From assembly GCA_965261475.1 (NCBI GenBank), contig OZ253454.1, forward strand, positions 372,001 to 436,000: a stretch of DNA of 64,000 bases, read 5' to 3'. Source of the stretch: G965261475 sp965261475 [NCBI: bacterium]. GTDB lineage: Bacteria; SAR324; XYD2-FULL-50-16. Made by a program: the position numbers and the translations under genes. The notes beneath the pieces were generated by a model. It was not told where the DNA came from, made no database searches, and worked only from the letters and a program-made list of their open reading frames with translations. Position 1 is the stretch's first letter. Each line of letters begins with the position of its first letter. Below are positions 1 to 8,112 of the stretch, one piece after another.

Positions 1-107
1 CTAAAATTAGTATATCTAATCTTAGCCTTTGGTGTATCTGTCGGCAAATCAAACATAACCATAATCCACATAGTTCTATAGCCTCCAAAAATTTTTGTTT
101 GCTTCAT
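1..107 (-). CDS. cas2: Cas2, CRISPR adaptation subunit (partial, runs off window start)
   Basis: Reading leftward from an ATG at 107-105, the frame stays open to the window edge and gives about 35 residues beginning MKQTKIFGGYRTMW and continuing VMFDLPTDTPKAK. A strand ending in (V/M)MFDLP followed by T and K is the hallmark first beta-strand of type II Cas2, with the conserved metal-site Asp. The start overlaps the cas1 stop by four bases (ATGA), so the two are translationally coupled. Cas2 forms the central dimer of the Cas1-Cas2 integrase that inserts new spacers. The rest of the gene, and probably the repeat-spacer array, lie beyond the left edge. Confidence 0.85.
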   Translation of the reverse strand, partial: MKQTKIFGGYRTMWIMVMFDLPTDTPKAKIRYTNF

Positions 108-994
108 TTTGCAAGAAATTTTGGTATCAAAAAATCTTTGCTTTGTTTTAAAAGTCTCTTCTTAAAAGATGCTACATAAATTTGCACGCCTGTAAATAGT
201 AGGTAGGAAGTTTCTGCTAATTGGCAGTAGTTAGTTAACAGCCCTAAAATCTTTTTTTTAATCTCTGGGGTGAGCTCGCTGGGAATTTCTTTGGAGCAAA
301 TTTGAAAAACTTGGCGATCGACCATAGGTCGTAAGGGCTCCATCAAATCGTCTGCTAGGCAAAAAACATTATACTGATTGCTGTGGTGGATGCCTATTGC
401 AGGGTGTAATCCTGTAGCAGCAATAGCACGAGCAACTAAACCTCGCATAATAGCGTAACCATAATTTAATAAAGAGTTGATTCCTATTTGTTGAAAATTT
501 CTACAAAATGTTTTTCCAAAGAGTTTTTTCCAGTAGATTTTTGCTGCTTGCCCCTCCAAATTAGAAGTATCACCGCTGAGAATTCTTTGAGATATTTGTT
601 GCAAACCAAAATTTTTGTGACAGCAGAGCTCTAGATTTTGAGCTTGCTCTTTGATTTTTGCTTGTATAATGGATTGCCATAGCCTTTTTTGTAATGCTTT
701 GCTTGCGCTAAATTGCTGATGAATGATTTTGTGGTGTAGTGTATTGCTAGAGGTTGGGTAGAGAATAGCGTGTGGCAGGTGCTGATTATTACACAGAATG
801 ACACAGGTATTGTTTGCTAAACACTGGTTTAGCAAGGACTGGCTATAGCTCAAAGCTGGGTTATCTAGCACTAAAACCCCGATGTCTTCTATAGGTATAG
901 AGCTCCTTGCTCCTTGCTCTTTTTTGAAGTAAAGTTGACGATTTCTAGTAAAAAGATAGCCCGCAGAGCTAATCTCTACAATTCTTTTAATCAT
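104..994 (-). CDS. cas1: Cas1, type II CRISPR integrase
   Basis: The 296-residue protein has the usual length of type II-C Cas1. It starts MIKRIVEISSAGYLF, contains the N-terminal beta-rich part with IPIEDIGVLVLDNP, and the helical catalytic part with NLEGQAAKIYWKKLFG (catalytic Glu of the E-G-x-A-A motif near residue 147). NSLLNYGYAIMRGLVARAI and GLHPAIGIHHSNQYNVFCLADDLMEP follow; the latter holds the metal-binding His and the downstream acidic residues. All active-site elements look intact. Cas1 joins prespacers to the leader end of the array. It lies 38 bp downstream of cas9 and overlaps cas2 by 4 bp, the standard cas9-cas1-cas2 order without csn2 or cas4, i.e. subtype II-C. Confidence 0.95.
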   Translation of the reverse strand: MIKRIVEISSAGYLFTRNRQLYFKKEQGARSSIPIEDIGVLVLDNPALSYSQSLLNQCLANNTCVILCNNQHLPHAILYPTSSNTLHHKIIHQQFSASKALQKRLWQSIIQAKIKEQAQNLELCCHKNFGLQQISQRILSGDTSNLEGQAAKIYWKKLFGKTFCRNFQQIGINSLLNYGYAIMRGLVARAIAATGLHPAIGIHHSNQYNVFCLADDLMEPLRPMVDRQVFQICSKEIPSELTPEIKKKILGLLTNYCQLAETSYLLFTGVQIYVASFKKRLLKQSKDFLIPKFLAK

Positions 995-1032
995 ATTTAA
1001 ACACTCCTAGTGCTTAAATAGCAATTTTTGTG

Positions 1033-3924
1033 CTAAACTTCAGAGTTTATAGCTTCTCCTAGAGAATTTAATTTTAGTTTTTGAGGCGAGTATTTAAGTA
1101 GACTAGTTTCTGTTAGCCGCAGTATACCTTTTGTACCCTCTCCTTGATCGCCTGTCTCTGCTCTGGTATGCTGCCTAAATGTAATTTTTGCAATTTTATC
1201 TTTTCCTTGAGAGAGTTTTTGCACTCTATAGTAATCATCTATGAGCTCACCCTTATCGGTTTTACCCTTCAAATAAAACATATCGTTAATCTTGAGGTGC
1301 AACAGGTACTTATATCCTGCTCTTTCTTTTTGAATAATGCTCTGTTTTTTTGCTTTTCTAGTAGCTGCTGTAAAAGTAGCTACCACTTGTGATTCTATTT
1401 TTTTGGTTTGAAGATTCTCAAAAATAATCAAATGGTGGTTGCTTCCTAGCTGGTAGTACTTATAAGGTACGCCTTGAGAGTTGCGAACTGGCATAACATT
1501 AGTCAATTGTTCTAAAACCCTGACCTTGCGAATAGCATTTTTATTTTGATGTATGAGACCTTGAGAGCATAATTCTTTCCGTTTTGTTTCAAACTTCTTA
1601 TTACCAGTAATTTTTGCTATTTGCTCTGTTATAAGCTCTCTGACATACTTATCGGTAATTTTTGCTAATTGAGCCTCGGTTAAATTTTCTAGGGCTACCC
1701 TATGAGTGTAGGAATACTCTTTATCTTTGATTTTTATAGGCTTTGGCATTTTACCGTAAGCAGTTTCTTTGTGTAGGGCACCTTTGAGATACTGATCTGG
1801 ACACTTGTAGTGGGATACTACAATTTTCGCTAGTTTTTCGTCTAATTGGTTTTTGCTAAAAGTATTTTTGATGTCCTCTGGGATTCTTAATCCCTTTTTT
1901 ATACCTATAATACTATTATTTTGATATTCCACAGAATCTTTGCTAATTTGCTGTACTAGTTTTATCTCTGTTAATCCTACCATAATAGCGTCTATGGCGT
2001 GGTGCCTGTGATCGTTTCTGTCTTTTTTAAAACCTAAAATTCCTCTTAAATTGGCTGTGAGGGTGCCATTGGCTACCTCAACTTTTGTACCTAAACATTT
2101 TAAATATTCTTTTTTTGTACCTAAACATTTTAAATATTCTTTTTTTGTACCTAAACATTTTAAATATTCTTTTGCTAGCTTTGAGATATAACGAGTGTCG
2201 TTTAAATGTCTAGTGGTAAATCTAGCAAGCAATTCTTTTACTTCTTGCTCTTTGAGAAAGAATTTCTTTTCTTTGTATGTTGGCATTGTTTTCATTGTAC
2301 GCAACCTTGTTTCTATTTGATTTAATTTATCTTTGGTGTAGCTCTCATCTGGTGTTTTATTTTTTTTGACTTCTCTGTTTTCTTTTGTGCAGCAGAGTGT
2401 TTTGTTTAAGTAAGAATTGTCTAGACTGCGAGAATAAGGAATAATATGCTCTACTTCAAATTGACCAGAAAATAAATTTTCAAAGCTAATAGTTTTTCCA
2501 GTATAAGGGCACATCTTTTCACACTCCTTCCAAAGTCGGTATTTTAAAATATCTGCACTCGTAGGCTGCTTGATTTGAGAATTTGCTACTAAATCTTCTT
2601 TTGCATCCTTTTTTTCTTTTGCTATTTTTCTATTTTTTTTGTCAATTTCCTCCCTTCTTTGTTTTCCGTTTTTGAGATCTCTAGCTAGCTCAACCCTGAT
2701 ATAATCAAATTTTTCATATTTGTCTAGTAGAGCGTTGATGACTTTTCTTAATTCTACGAGGGCTTTGACTACCACAGGGTTACGAATATCTTGGTTTTTA
2801 GCCTTTTTGGCTTTGTTTTTAGGGTTTTTTTCGTTGCATTGCGGGATATATGGCAACCTAGTTAAAATTTTTCTGGTCCTCTGGTCCTCTCTTTGGTAAC
2901 CCACTTCCTGGCAAGCATCGTGGTAATTTTTGCCCTGACTTAGAGGTACGAGTAATTTGTTAATGGCTTTGAGAGAAACACTAGCATAACCCTGACGAGC
3001 AAGCCCTAGCTTAATAAATTCAAAGGCGTCCTTTGGTGTAAACTCGTATTGTTTTTTTAATCTTTGATAGAGGGCTGTAGTTTTAACAATAGATACGCAA
3101 TCTTTGATAAAAGCACTTTGCTCGTCGTATGTTTTGAGCTTTTTCCAAAATACAGGGAATTTGCTTCTTATGTCGCAGGCGGTACTATTGCCTGATAGTG
3201 CTTTTTTGGTTTTTCTCTCTCCTTCAAGATTGATGGAGGTATTTCCTAGTTTTAAGAGGTTACGAAACGAGCTCCAAGATAAGGATTTAACCTCTTGTAA
3301 TTTTTGAAAAACTTTTTGTTTTTCTGCTAGATTCAAGTTTTTATACCCTGGAAGCTCAGGGTCATAATATTGGATATTATTGATATCTTGCCATATGCGG
3401 TATTGTTGAAACTCAAGCAAAGCCTTATTGCAACGTTTTTTGGTGGGCTCTAGGCTACATTTTCCTACCAAAAACTTTTGTATTTTTAGTGGGTTTTGAA
3501 AAAAAAGATTCTTACTAATTTCTTTTTTGAGGCTATCGTTGAGTAGTTTTGGGTGGTAGTATTTTTGTTTTTCCCACAGTGTTTCAAATTCTTGTTCGTA
3601 CATCTCTCTAGATGTATGTCTTCCTCTTTTTTTACTTCCCTTAGGCAAGCTATAAAGATATGCCCCTAGAGTTGATCCTTTGATTTGATGTTCTAAACTA
3701 GCAATATTTGCTAAAATTTTCTTTTCGTCTTTATCGTCTGTCTTTTTGTTTTTATCGTCTGTCTTTTCGTCTTTATCGTCTGTTTGTTGTCTTTTGACTT
3801 GTTTTGATAATGCTGCTTCTTCTGCTGCCAAAAGCTCTTTGATTTCTGGAGCACATTTATGATCTTTGAGTAAATCAGCAAATTCTGTTTTACGGTTACT
3901 ACGAAAACCTCTTCTTTTGCTCAA
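1033..3924 (-). pseudogene. cas9: cas9, major 3' part (RuvC-II, HNH, RuvC-III, PAM-interacting end) downstream of an in-frame stop
   Basis: The piece can be read from a TTG (LSKRRGF, the conserved Cas9 segment after the bridge helix) for 963 codons. It carries RuvC-II (RVELARDLKNG, about residue 410), an HNH core (FEVEHIIPYS, about 494, followed by the N and K residues) and RuvC-III (HRHHAIDAIM, about 640). It lies in the same frame as the N-terminal piece at 3976-4299: after a TAA at 3978-3976, seventeen sense codons (GLTKELDLNELARVFLH) bridge to the TTG. The intact gene would therefore encode about 1088 residues, the right size for II-C Cas9. Two internal tandem repeats are present: a three-copy 30-bp unit at 2083-2172 (EYLKCLGTKK) and a three-copy 21-bp unit near 3722-3784 (DDKDEKT). 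A separately translated product would lack RuvC-I and the arginine-rich bridge helix. Confidence 0.9.
2083..2172. repeat. three tandem 30-bp units inside cas9
   Basis: Three consecutive identical 30-bp units give EYLKCLGTKK repeated in frame between the HNH domain and RuvC-III. II-C relatives would be expected to have a single copy, so this looks like a local expansion. Confidence 0.85.
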
Positions 3925-3948
3925 GTGTAAAAATACTCTTGCTAACTC

Positions 3949-3980
3949 GTTAAGGTCTAACTCCTTTGTTAGACCTTAAC
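3949..3980. repeat. perfect 13-bp inverted repeat (6-nt loop) spanning the cas9 stop codon
   Basis: The arms gttaaggtctaac (3949-3961) and gttagaccttaac (3968-3980) are exact reverse complements separated by tccttt. The premature TAA of cas9 (minus strand, 3978-3976) lies inside one arm. A perfect 13-bp hairpin within otherwise conserved coding sequence is unlikely by chance. It is consistent with template-directed correction of an imperfect palindrome having produced the stop. Confidence 0.9.
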
Positions 3981-4299
3981 TTCTAAATTTGTAGGGATCA
4001 CTTTGGTAGAATTCATCTTTTGCTTTTTGTTTTTCTGGTAGCATTCCTTCTCTTTGGAGCAATTTGACTATTTTTTTAACTCGAGACGCTTTTCTTTGTA
4101 TAAGCCTTCTCGCTCCCCTAGCTTCCCTGCGTTGTTGGTTTTTCATTTTTTCTTGTTCGCCACCTGTCTTGCTGGTAACTCCTTGGAAAATCCTGACCCC
4201 GCAAGCTACTAATTTATGAGCTTTGTTGTTTTTGCCGTCTAGTACTGCCCAGCCTATGGAGTTTGTGCCTAGGTCTAGCCCTAAAATTTTTGTACCCAT
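3976..4299 (-). pseudogene. cas9: cas9, 5' part (RuvC-I and bridge helix) ending at premature TAA
   Basis: The reading starts at ATG 4299 with MGTKILGLDLGTNSIGWAV, the canonical Cas9 N-terminus with the RuvC-I catalytic Asp at residue 9. The frame is open upstream to 4377, but that stretch holds the cas9/tracrRNA promoters and has no Cas9 similarity. The arginine-rich bridge helix (NQQRREARGARRLIQRKASR) covers about residues 57-76. The piece ends DPYKFRS followed by TAA, exactly where relatives continue with a short link into a (L/A)KRRGF segment. One base change at the first position of the stop codon (AAA or GAA to TAA) restores one open frame with the downstream piece. No frameshift is needed. 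A sequencing error or stop-codon readthrough cannot be excluded. Confidence 0.9.
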
Positions 4300-4330
4300 A
4301 TTTTTTTTTAAGTAATTTTTGTTAAATAAT

Positions 4331-4358
4331 TTGACACTGGTCTTACTATCAGTATAAG
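4331..4358 (+). promoter_or_regulatory. sigma70-type promoter for tracrRNA
   Basis: A perfect -35 TTGACA (4331-4336), a 16-bp spacer and -10 TATAAG (4353-4358) predict a start near 4365, immediately before the anti-repeat-like sequence. Confidence 0.7.
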
Positions 4359-4377
4359 ATAAAAATGAGTTTGTCAA
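4351..4377 (-). promoter_or_regulatory. possible cas9 promoter, overlapping the tracrRNA promoter
   Basis: On the minus strand, TTGACA (4377-4372) and TATACT (4356-4351) are separated by 15 bp, slightly short of optimum. They would start transcription near 4344, about 45 nt upstream of the cas9 ATG. The -10 element occupies the same bases as the -10 of the opposite tracrRNA promoter. Confidence 0.45.
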
Positions 4378-4467
4378 TTTTTATCCTCACATCACAACAA
4401 GGCATCTTAATGATGCCGTAAGTTGTATAGCCCGTCTCGTGCTGAGTAAGCAATGGCGGGCTTTTTT
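4365..4467 (+). ncRNA. tracrRNA: tracrRNA of the type II-C CRISPR system
   Basis: The predicted transcript of about 103 nt begins after a good promoter and ends at a terminator. After an anti-repeat-like stretch (about 4365-4398, ending in atcacaac) comes aaggc-atc-ttaat-gat-gcc (4399-4417), a perfect small hairpin. This is followed by gtaagttgt and a GC-rich terminator hairpin. The order ACAAC-AAGGC...GCCG(T/C)AA matches the 3' layout of neisserial-type II-C tracrRNAs (ACAAU-AAGGC...GCCGCAAC). GTTGT at 4422-4426 can also pair with ACAAC at 4394-4398. Position just upstream of and divergent from cas9 is typical. From the anti-repeat, the missing CRISPR repeat should begin close to GTTGTG. Confidence 0.8.
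4429..4467 (+). terminator. intrinsic terminator of tracrRNA
   Basis: AGCCCG (4429-4434) pairs with CGGGCT (4457-4462). A nested TGCT/AGCA stem (4440-4443 with 4449-4452) lies inside, and the hairpin runs into six T residues. Confidence 0.85.
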
Positions 4468-4610
4468 GTTTGCTATTATGACAATATAGAATTGCAGTTG
4501 CGTAATTGTTGCTACAGTTTAGGTTGTAGAGGAGGCTAGGTAGTGAGTGCAAGCAGAGTAGGTTTGGTGATGAGGTTGACTACTTCGTAAAATTTTATTA
4601 AGAAGCAGTT

Positions 4611-4994
4611 ATGAAATGGTTTATATTAGCATTATTTAGAATTTTCGACTATAGGGGAAGAAGCAGGAGGAAAGAATTTTGGTATTTTTATTTGCTGTAT
4701 ATTATTTTTTCTGTGCTACTGACTACGCTAGAGCTATTGTATCCAAACGGTGTAGTGAAGTTTTTGGTTGGTACTATATTTTTTATTTTAGCTATTGTTT
4801 ACTTGCCATTACATATAAGGAGACTGCACGACCTCAATAAAAGTTGGTGGTGGATTTTAACTGTAATTCCTGCATTCGTATTTATGTTTTTTGATAGCTA
4901 TCAAGGAGCTAATAAATGGGGCAAATATCCTAAAAATGAAAACGGAGATTTAAAATCACTTTGTCGTTTTTATGGAGTAAAAAAATTCTGTTAG
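4611..4994 (+). CDS. DUF805 family inner-membrane protein
   Basis: The 127-residue protein opens with MKWFILALFRIFDYRGRSRRKEFWYF, the FxGRxxRxEFW-like entry of DUF805 proteins. It has three to four hydrophobic segments and the family's LHIRRLHDLNKSWWW motif after the second or third segment, then a WGKYP tail. DUF805 proteins are small integral membrane proteins of unknown molecular role. It stands alone between the CRISPR locus and a convergent holA-like gene. No clear ribosome-binding site is visible before the ATG. Confidence 0.8.
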   Translation: MKWFILALFRIFDYRGRSRRKEFWYFYLLYIIFSVLLTTLELLYPNGVVKFLVGTIFFILAIVYLPLHIRRLHDLNKSWWWILTVIPAFVFMFFDSYQGANKWGKYPKNENGDLKSLCRFYGVKKFC

Positions 4995-5008
4995 CAGATT
5001 AGATTTAT

Positions 5009-5098
5009 CAAATAACACACTATAGTGCTGCTTTGGTTACTGAGGTGATTTACCAAATAACACACTTAATTATCGCCTTGGTTACTGGACTGATGAGC
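5009..5098. repeat. two imperfect 45-bp direct repeats at the holA 3' end
   Basis: caaataacacac (5009 and 5054) and c(t/c)ttggttactg (5031 and 5076) recur with the same 45-bp period. The second copy covers the holA stop codon (5084-5082), so the tail of the gene appears to have been duplicated into the intergenic space. Confidence 0.6.
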
Positions 5099-6152
5099 AA
5101 AAGCTACCGCCGACGACTTGTAAGCAGAATTGTTGAAGCAAGACAGAGGCATTTTTACCTGCGTATTTGATAGCAAGATCATTTTTTTGTAAAAATAACA
5201 AAATATTTTCTACTTCTTCTGCACTAAATAGTTTGGCTTTCTGGATACTTTTGTTGATTAACCAATTTGGTGCTTTTAAGTAAGCTGTTGTTTTGTGTGG
5301 GTGTCCGCTACTTGCAAGCCATTTTATTTTGAGTATTCGACGAAACTCTAGGCAAAACAGAGCAAAGAGTTTTTGCATTTTTTCGATTGATTGCTTTTGG
5401 AAAAAAATAGCAAGATTTTTTTGTAAGAATGGTTTATTTTTGCTCATTATACCCTCTAAAAATACAATAACAGGAATTTCTGACATTTCTACCATTTTGT
5501 GAATATTTGCTGTAGTTAGCGGCTGCTCAAGTAATTTTAATTTTGTTATTTCTTGAGTAATTCTGGCTTTATTTGCTCCGCAGAGCTCTAGCAGAGTTTG
5601 CACTATTTTGGTTTCGTGATTGAGGTTGTTTTGCTGGAGTTGCGTAGTAATCCAATAAAAGAGATTTTGTCTTCTTACTTCTTTGCCAAAGCTATAGGTT
5701 TTGGTTTGGGTTTTGAGTACTGAGAGTAAACAATTATCCCACAGTAATTTATCGGAGTCACTTTCTAACAATAGTAGATGTTCTTTGGGTTTGTATTGTA
5801 AAGCTTTAATTAAAAATATAACTAGATGCACCCAAATATTGTTTGTAATTTGTGAGAGCTCTTTGAGGGTTAATTCTTTTTTTTGCTTGGTGATAAATTT
5901 TTTTTTTAAGGTAGCTAAAATATCTAGGTTTTTTAAATGAAAAATATATTTTTGTTGCTGGAAGTTTTGTGTTAAAAATTGCTCTTTGAGTAGCGCAAAG
6001 GTTTCTGGATTTTCTAGGCAATCAGCTAGAGAAAAAACTACCCGCTGAAAATTATTTTGGGTTTGAGTGATTTTTAGAAACTTTTGAACCGCTTGGGTTT
6101 TTTCAAAGGAATTTGCCCCGTAGAATAAATGGTGCTGAAGTTCTGCTTGCAT
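5082..6152 (-). CDS. holA: DNA polymerase III delta subunit-like protein (HolA)
   Basis: At 356 residues it has the length of bacterial HolA (about 340). The N-terminal part (QHHLFYGANSFEKTQAVQKFL) resembles the degenerate AAA+ nucleotide-binding region of delta, which opens the beta clamp. The C-terminal third, with alternating helices (FLEGIMSKNKPFLQ, LFCLEFRRILKIKWL, NDLAIKYAGKNASVLLQQFC), resembles the collar domain that packs into the clamp-loader ring. Sequence is divergent and no single motif is decisive. The call rests on length, overall pattern and the final NDLAIK...LLQQ helix, so it is moderate. It faces away from an upstream Nfu-type gene and is separated from it by 27 bp. Confidence 0.6.
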   Translation of the reverse strand: MQAELQHHLFYGANSFEKTQAVQKFLKITQTQNNFQRVVFSLADCLENPETFALLKEQFLTQNFQQQKYIFHLKNLDILATLKKKFITKQKKELTLKELSQITNNIWVHLVIFLIKALQYKPKEHLLLLESDSDKLLWDNCLLSVLKTQTKTYSFGKEVRRQNLFYWITTQLQQNNLNHETKIVQTLLELCGANKARITQEITKLKLLEQPLTTANIHKMVEMSEIPVIVFLEGIMSKNKPFLQKNLAIFFQKQSIEKMQKLFALFCLEFRRILKIKWLASSGHPHKTTAYLKAPNWLINKSIQKAKLFSAEEVENILLFLQKNDLAIKYAGKNASVLLQQFCLQVVGGSFCSSVQ

Positions 6153-6179
6153 TAGTTGGGTTGTGAATGTTTTTTGGCA

Positions 6180-7064
6180 TTATACTTCCTCTGGTTTGTA
6201 GTAAGGGTTAGTGCCTGATGCATGGTCTGTAGTATCTAAAATATGATTGATTTCAGCAACATTATCTTTGATAGCTGTTTCTACTCCTTTTTTAAGGGTT
6301 ACTGTAGACATACCACAGCCTTGACAGCCTCCTCCCATTTCAATATAAACTGTATCGTCTACTACATCAATTAAATTGATCACACCGCCGTGTGCTTCTA
6401 CCATAGGGTTTATTTGCTCATCTAGTATTTTTTGTATTCTTTCTTTGATAGTGCCTTGCAGTCTAGGCTCGTGCATCCTAGGGTGATCTATTTGTAGGCT
6501 AGCTTCTTGAAAATCTAGCTTGCTTCCTTGTAGTAGTCTTTGAGACTCAGGGTCAATGTATAAACTAAAGTCCGTAAACTCTAAGCAATACAAATTTTCT
6601 AAATCTTTTTTGTTTGCTAGAGGTACGAGGTTGTAATCTTGTCCTTTCACTTCTACTTTGATAGCGCCTATTTTTGAGGCTGTTTGAATGTATTTTTTAG
6701 CTTGGGTTTGTGCTTCTTTGCTGACTTCAAAAAGCCCTGACATTAGCGATTCAAAACCACCGTCTATGTAAAAAATCTCTGTAAAGCCATTTTCCCATAG
6801 CAAATACATATTATCTTTAATATCTGTATTGTCTTTGTCAGAATACAAAATAATGGTACCAAAAGGTGGAAGTTGGATAAGTCTTTCGTTAAACATCTCA
6901 GCAGGTAAGCTATAAGAGCCGTCTATGCTCATCGCTGATGAGATATCTAGGGGACGAATATCTAAAACTATAGGACGCGAGCCGTCTTTTTTTTTCTTGT
7001 AAAATTCTGCTGTAGTAATTTTGTACGATGTTAAATAAAAATCATTTTGATTGATGAATTTCAT
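6180..7064 (-). CDS. Rhodanese-like domain fused to an Nfu-type Fe-S scaffold domain
   Basis: The 294-residue protein has two recognisable ends. Residues about 15-115 look like a rhodanese fold (PIVLDIRPLDISSAMSIDGS ... GTIILYSDKD ... LLWENGFTEIFYIDGGFESLMSG), but the position of the catalytic Cys is occupied by YSDKD, so sulfurtransferase activity is doubtful. Residues about 205-280 are an NfuA/NifU C-terminal domain (INPMVEAHGGVINLIDV, then GGGCQGCGMS with the CxxC that binds a 4Fe-4S cluster, then LKKGVETAIKD). The middle part (about 120-200) is not identified. It probably stores or delivers Fe-S clusters. Confidence 0.75.
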   Translation of the reverse strand: MKFINQNDFYLTSYKITTAEFYKKKKDGSRPIVLDIRPLDISSAMSIDGSYSLPAEMFNERLIQLPPFGTIILYSDKDNTDIKDNMYLLWENGFTEIFYIDGGFESLMSGLFEVSKEAQTQAKKYIQTASKIGAIKVEVKGQDYNLVPLANKKDLENLYCLEFTDFSLYIDPESQRLLQGSKLDFQEASLQIDHPRMHEPRLQGTIKERIQKILDEQINPMVEAHGGVINLIDVVDDTVYIEMGGGCQGCGMSTVTLKKGVETAIKDNVAEINHILDTTDHASGTNPYYKPEEV

Positions 7065-7137
7065 AATTTAATAGATATAGGCAACTATTTTAGATACTAT
7101 ATGTATAGCAGAAAATTTATTTTTTTCAAAATTTTTT

Positions 7138-8112
7138 ATGAAGGATTCTGTAATTTTAGCTAACCTCAAGGAAGTACTTGCTATTGAGTTATCTTGTCTG
7201 CAGAGGCTGTTAGGGAGCATAGACAACAATTATATTGAAGTTGTCAAAGCAATTTATAGCAGCAGAGGCAAGCTAGTCATAGTTGGAATGGGAAAATCTG
7301 GGTATATTGCTAAGAAAATTGTTGCAACTATGGTGTCTGTAGGCACGAAAGCTAGTTTTTTGCATCCTAGCGAGGCTTGTCATGGAGATTTAGGAATACT
7401 CACAAGTCAAGACCTTGTAATGTTGATTAGTAATTCTGGAGAAACAGAAGAGGTGTTGAACTTACTTCCTTTTCTAAAATGTTTAAAAATACCTTTGATT
7501 GCTGTTTCTGCTCGTAAAAATTCTAGTCTTGTTCGTAATTGTCATCATTTTTTGTGGCTACCAGTTGAAAAAGAAGCTTGCTCTATGGATTTAGTGCCTA
7601 CTTCGTCAACATTATTATCTCTAGCGTTAGGTGATGCTTTGGCTATTGTTTTGATGAAAATGAAAAACTTCCACAAGAAAGAGTTTGCGCAATTTCACCC
7701 AGCTGGTAGTCTAGGAAAACGACTGTCGTTGAATGTAGCAGATTTAATGTTGCAAGGCTCTAAGATGCCCGTTGTTACTTCTAAACAAAAATTTGAGGAG
7801 GTGGTTTGTTCTATCTCTCAGGGGATGATCAATGCTACAGCCGTAGTAGGTGATCATATGGAATTATTAGGGCTGATTACTAGCTACAACCTGAGAAGTA
7901 TTTTTGCAGAGCAAAGAAAAGATATTTATAGCGTAACAGCTAAAGAAATGATGAATAATAAACCTGTAACTTTTCGAATAGATGCTAAAGCTTACGATGC
8001 GTTGAGTTTTATGAAGAGTAGCGAGCAAATTTTGAATGTACTACCCATTGTTGATGCTTGCAAACTTGTTGGCATTTTAAGCCTGCAATCTTTGATTAAG
8101 GCTGGACTATGA
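7138..8112 (+). CDS. kdsD: Arabinose-5-phosphate isomerase, KdsD/KpsF family (SIS + 2 CBS)
   Basis: The 324-residue protein has a SIS sugar-isomerase domain (about 35-170: GKLVIVGMGKSGYIAKKIV, FLHPSEACHGDLGI, ISNSGETEEVLN, ALGDALAI). GKRL at the end of the domain is followed by two CBS domains (about 200-324). It interconverts ribulose-5-phosphate and arabinose-5-phosphate, the first step to Kdo for lipopolysaccharide, so the cell has or had a Kdo-containing outer membrane. The stop overlaps the tmk start by four bases (ATGA). The glycosyltransferase at 26.6 kb fits the same pathway. Confidence 0.92.
   Translation: MKDSVILANLKEVLAIELSCLQRLLGSIDNNYIEVVKAIYSSRGKLVIVGMGKSGYIAKKIVATMVSVGTKASFLHPSEACHGDLGILTSQDLVMLISNSGETEEVLNLLPFLKCLKIPLIAVSARKNSSLVRNCHHFLWLPVEKEACSMDLVPTSSTLLSLALGDALAIVLMKMKNFHKKEFAQFHPAGSLGKRLSLNVADLMLQGSKMPVVTSKQKFEEVVCSISQGMINATAVVGDHMELLGLITSYNLRSIFAEQRKDIYSVTAKEMMNNKPVTFRIDAKAYDALSFMKSSEQILNVLPIVDACKLVGILSLQSLIKAGL

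Noticed and set aside
4349-4552. Minus-strand frame of 67 codons upstream of cas9
   Set aside because: It covers the tracrRNA, its terminator and promoters and has no protein-like pattern.
1-4600. CRISPR repeat-spacer array within the window
   Set aside because: No regularly spaced repeats were found near cas genes; the array is expected left of position 1.
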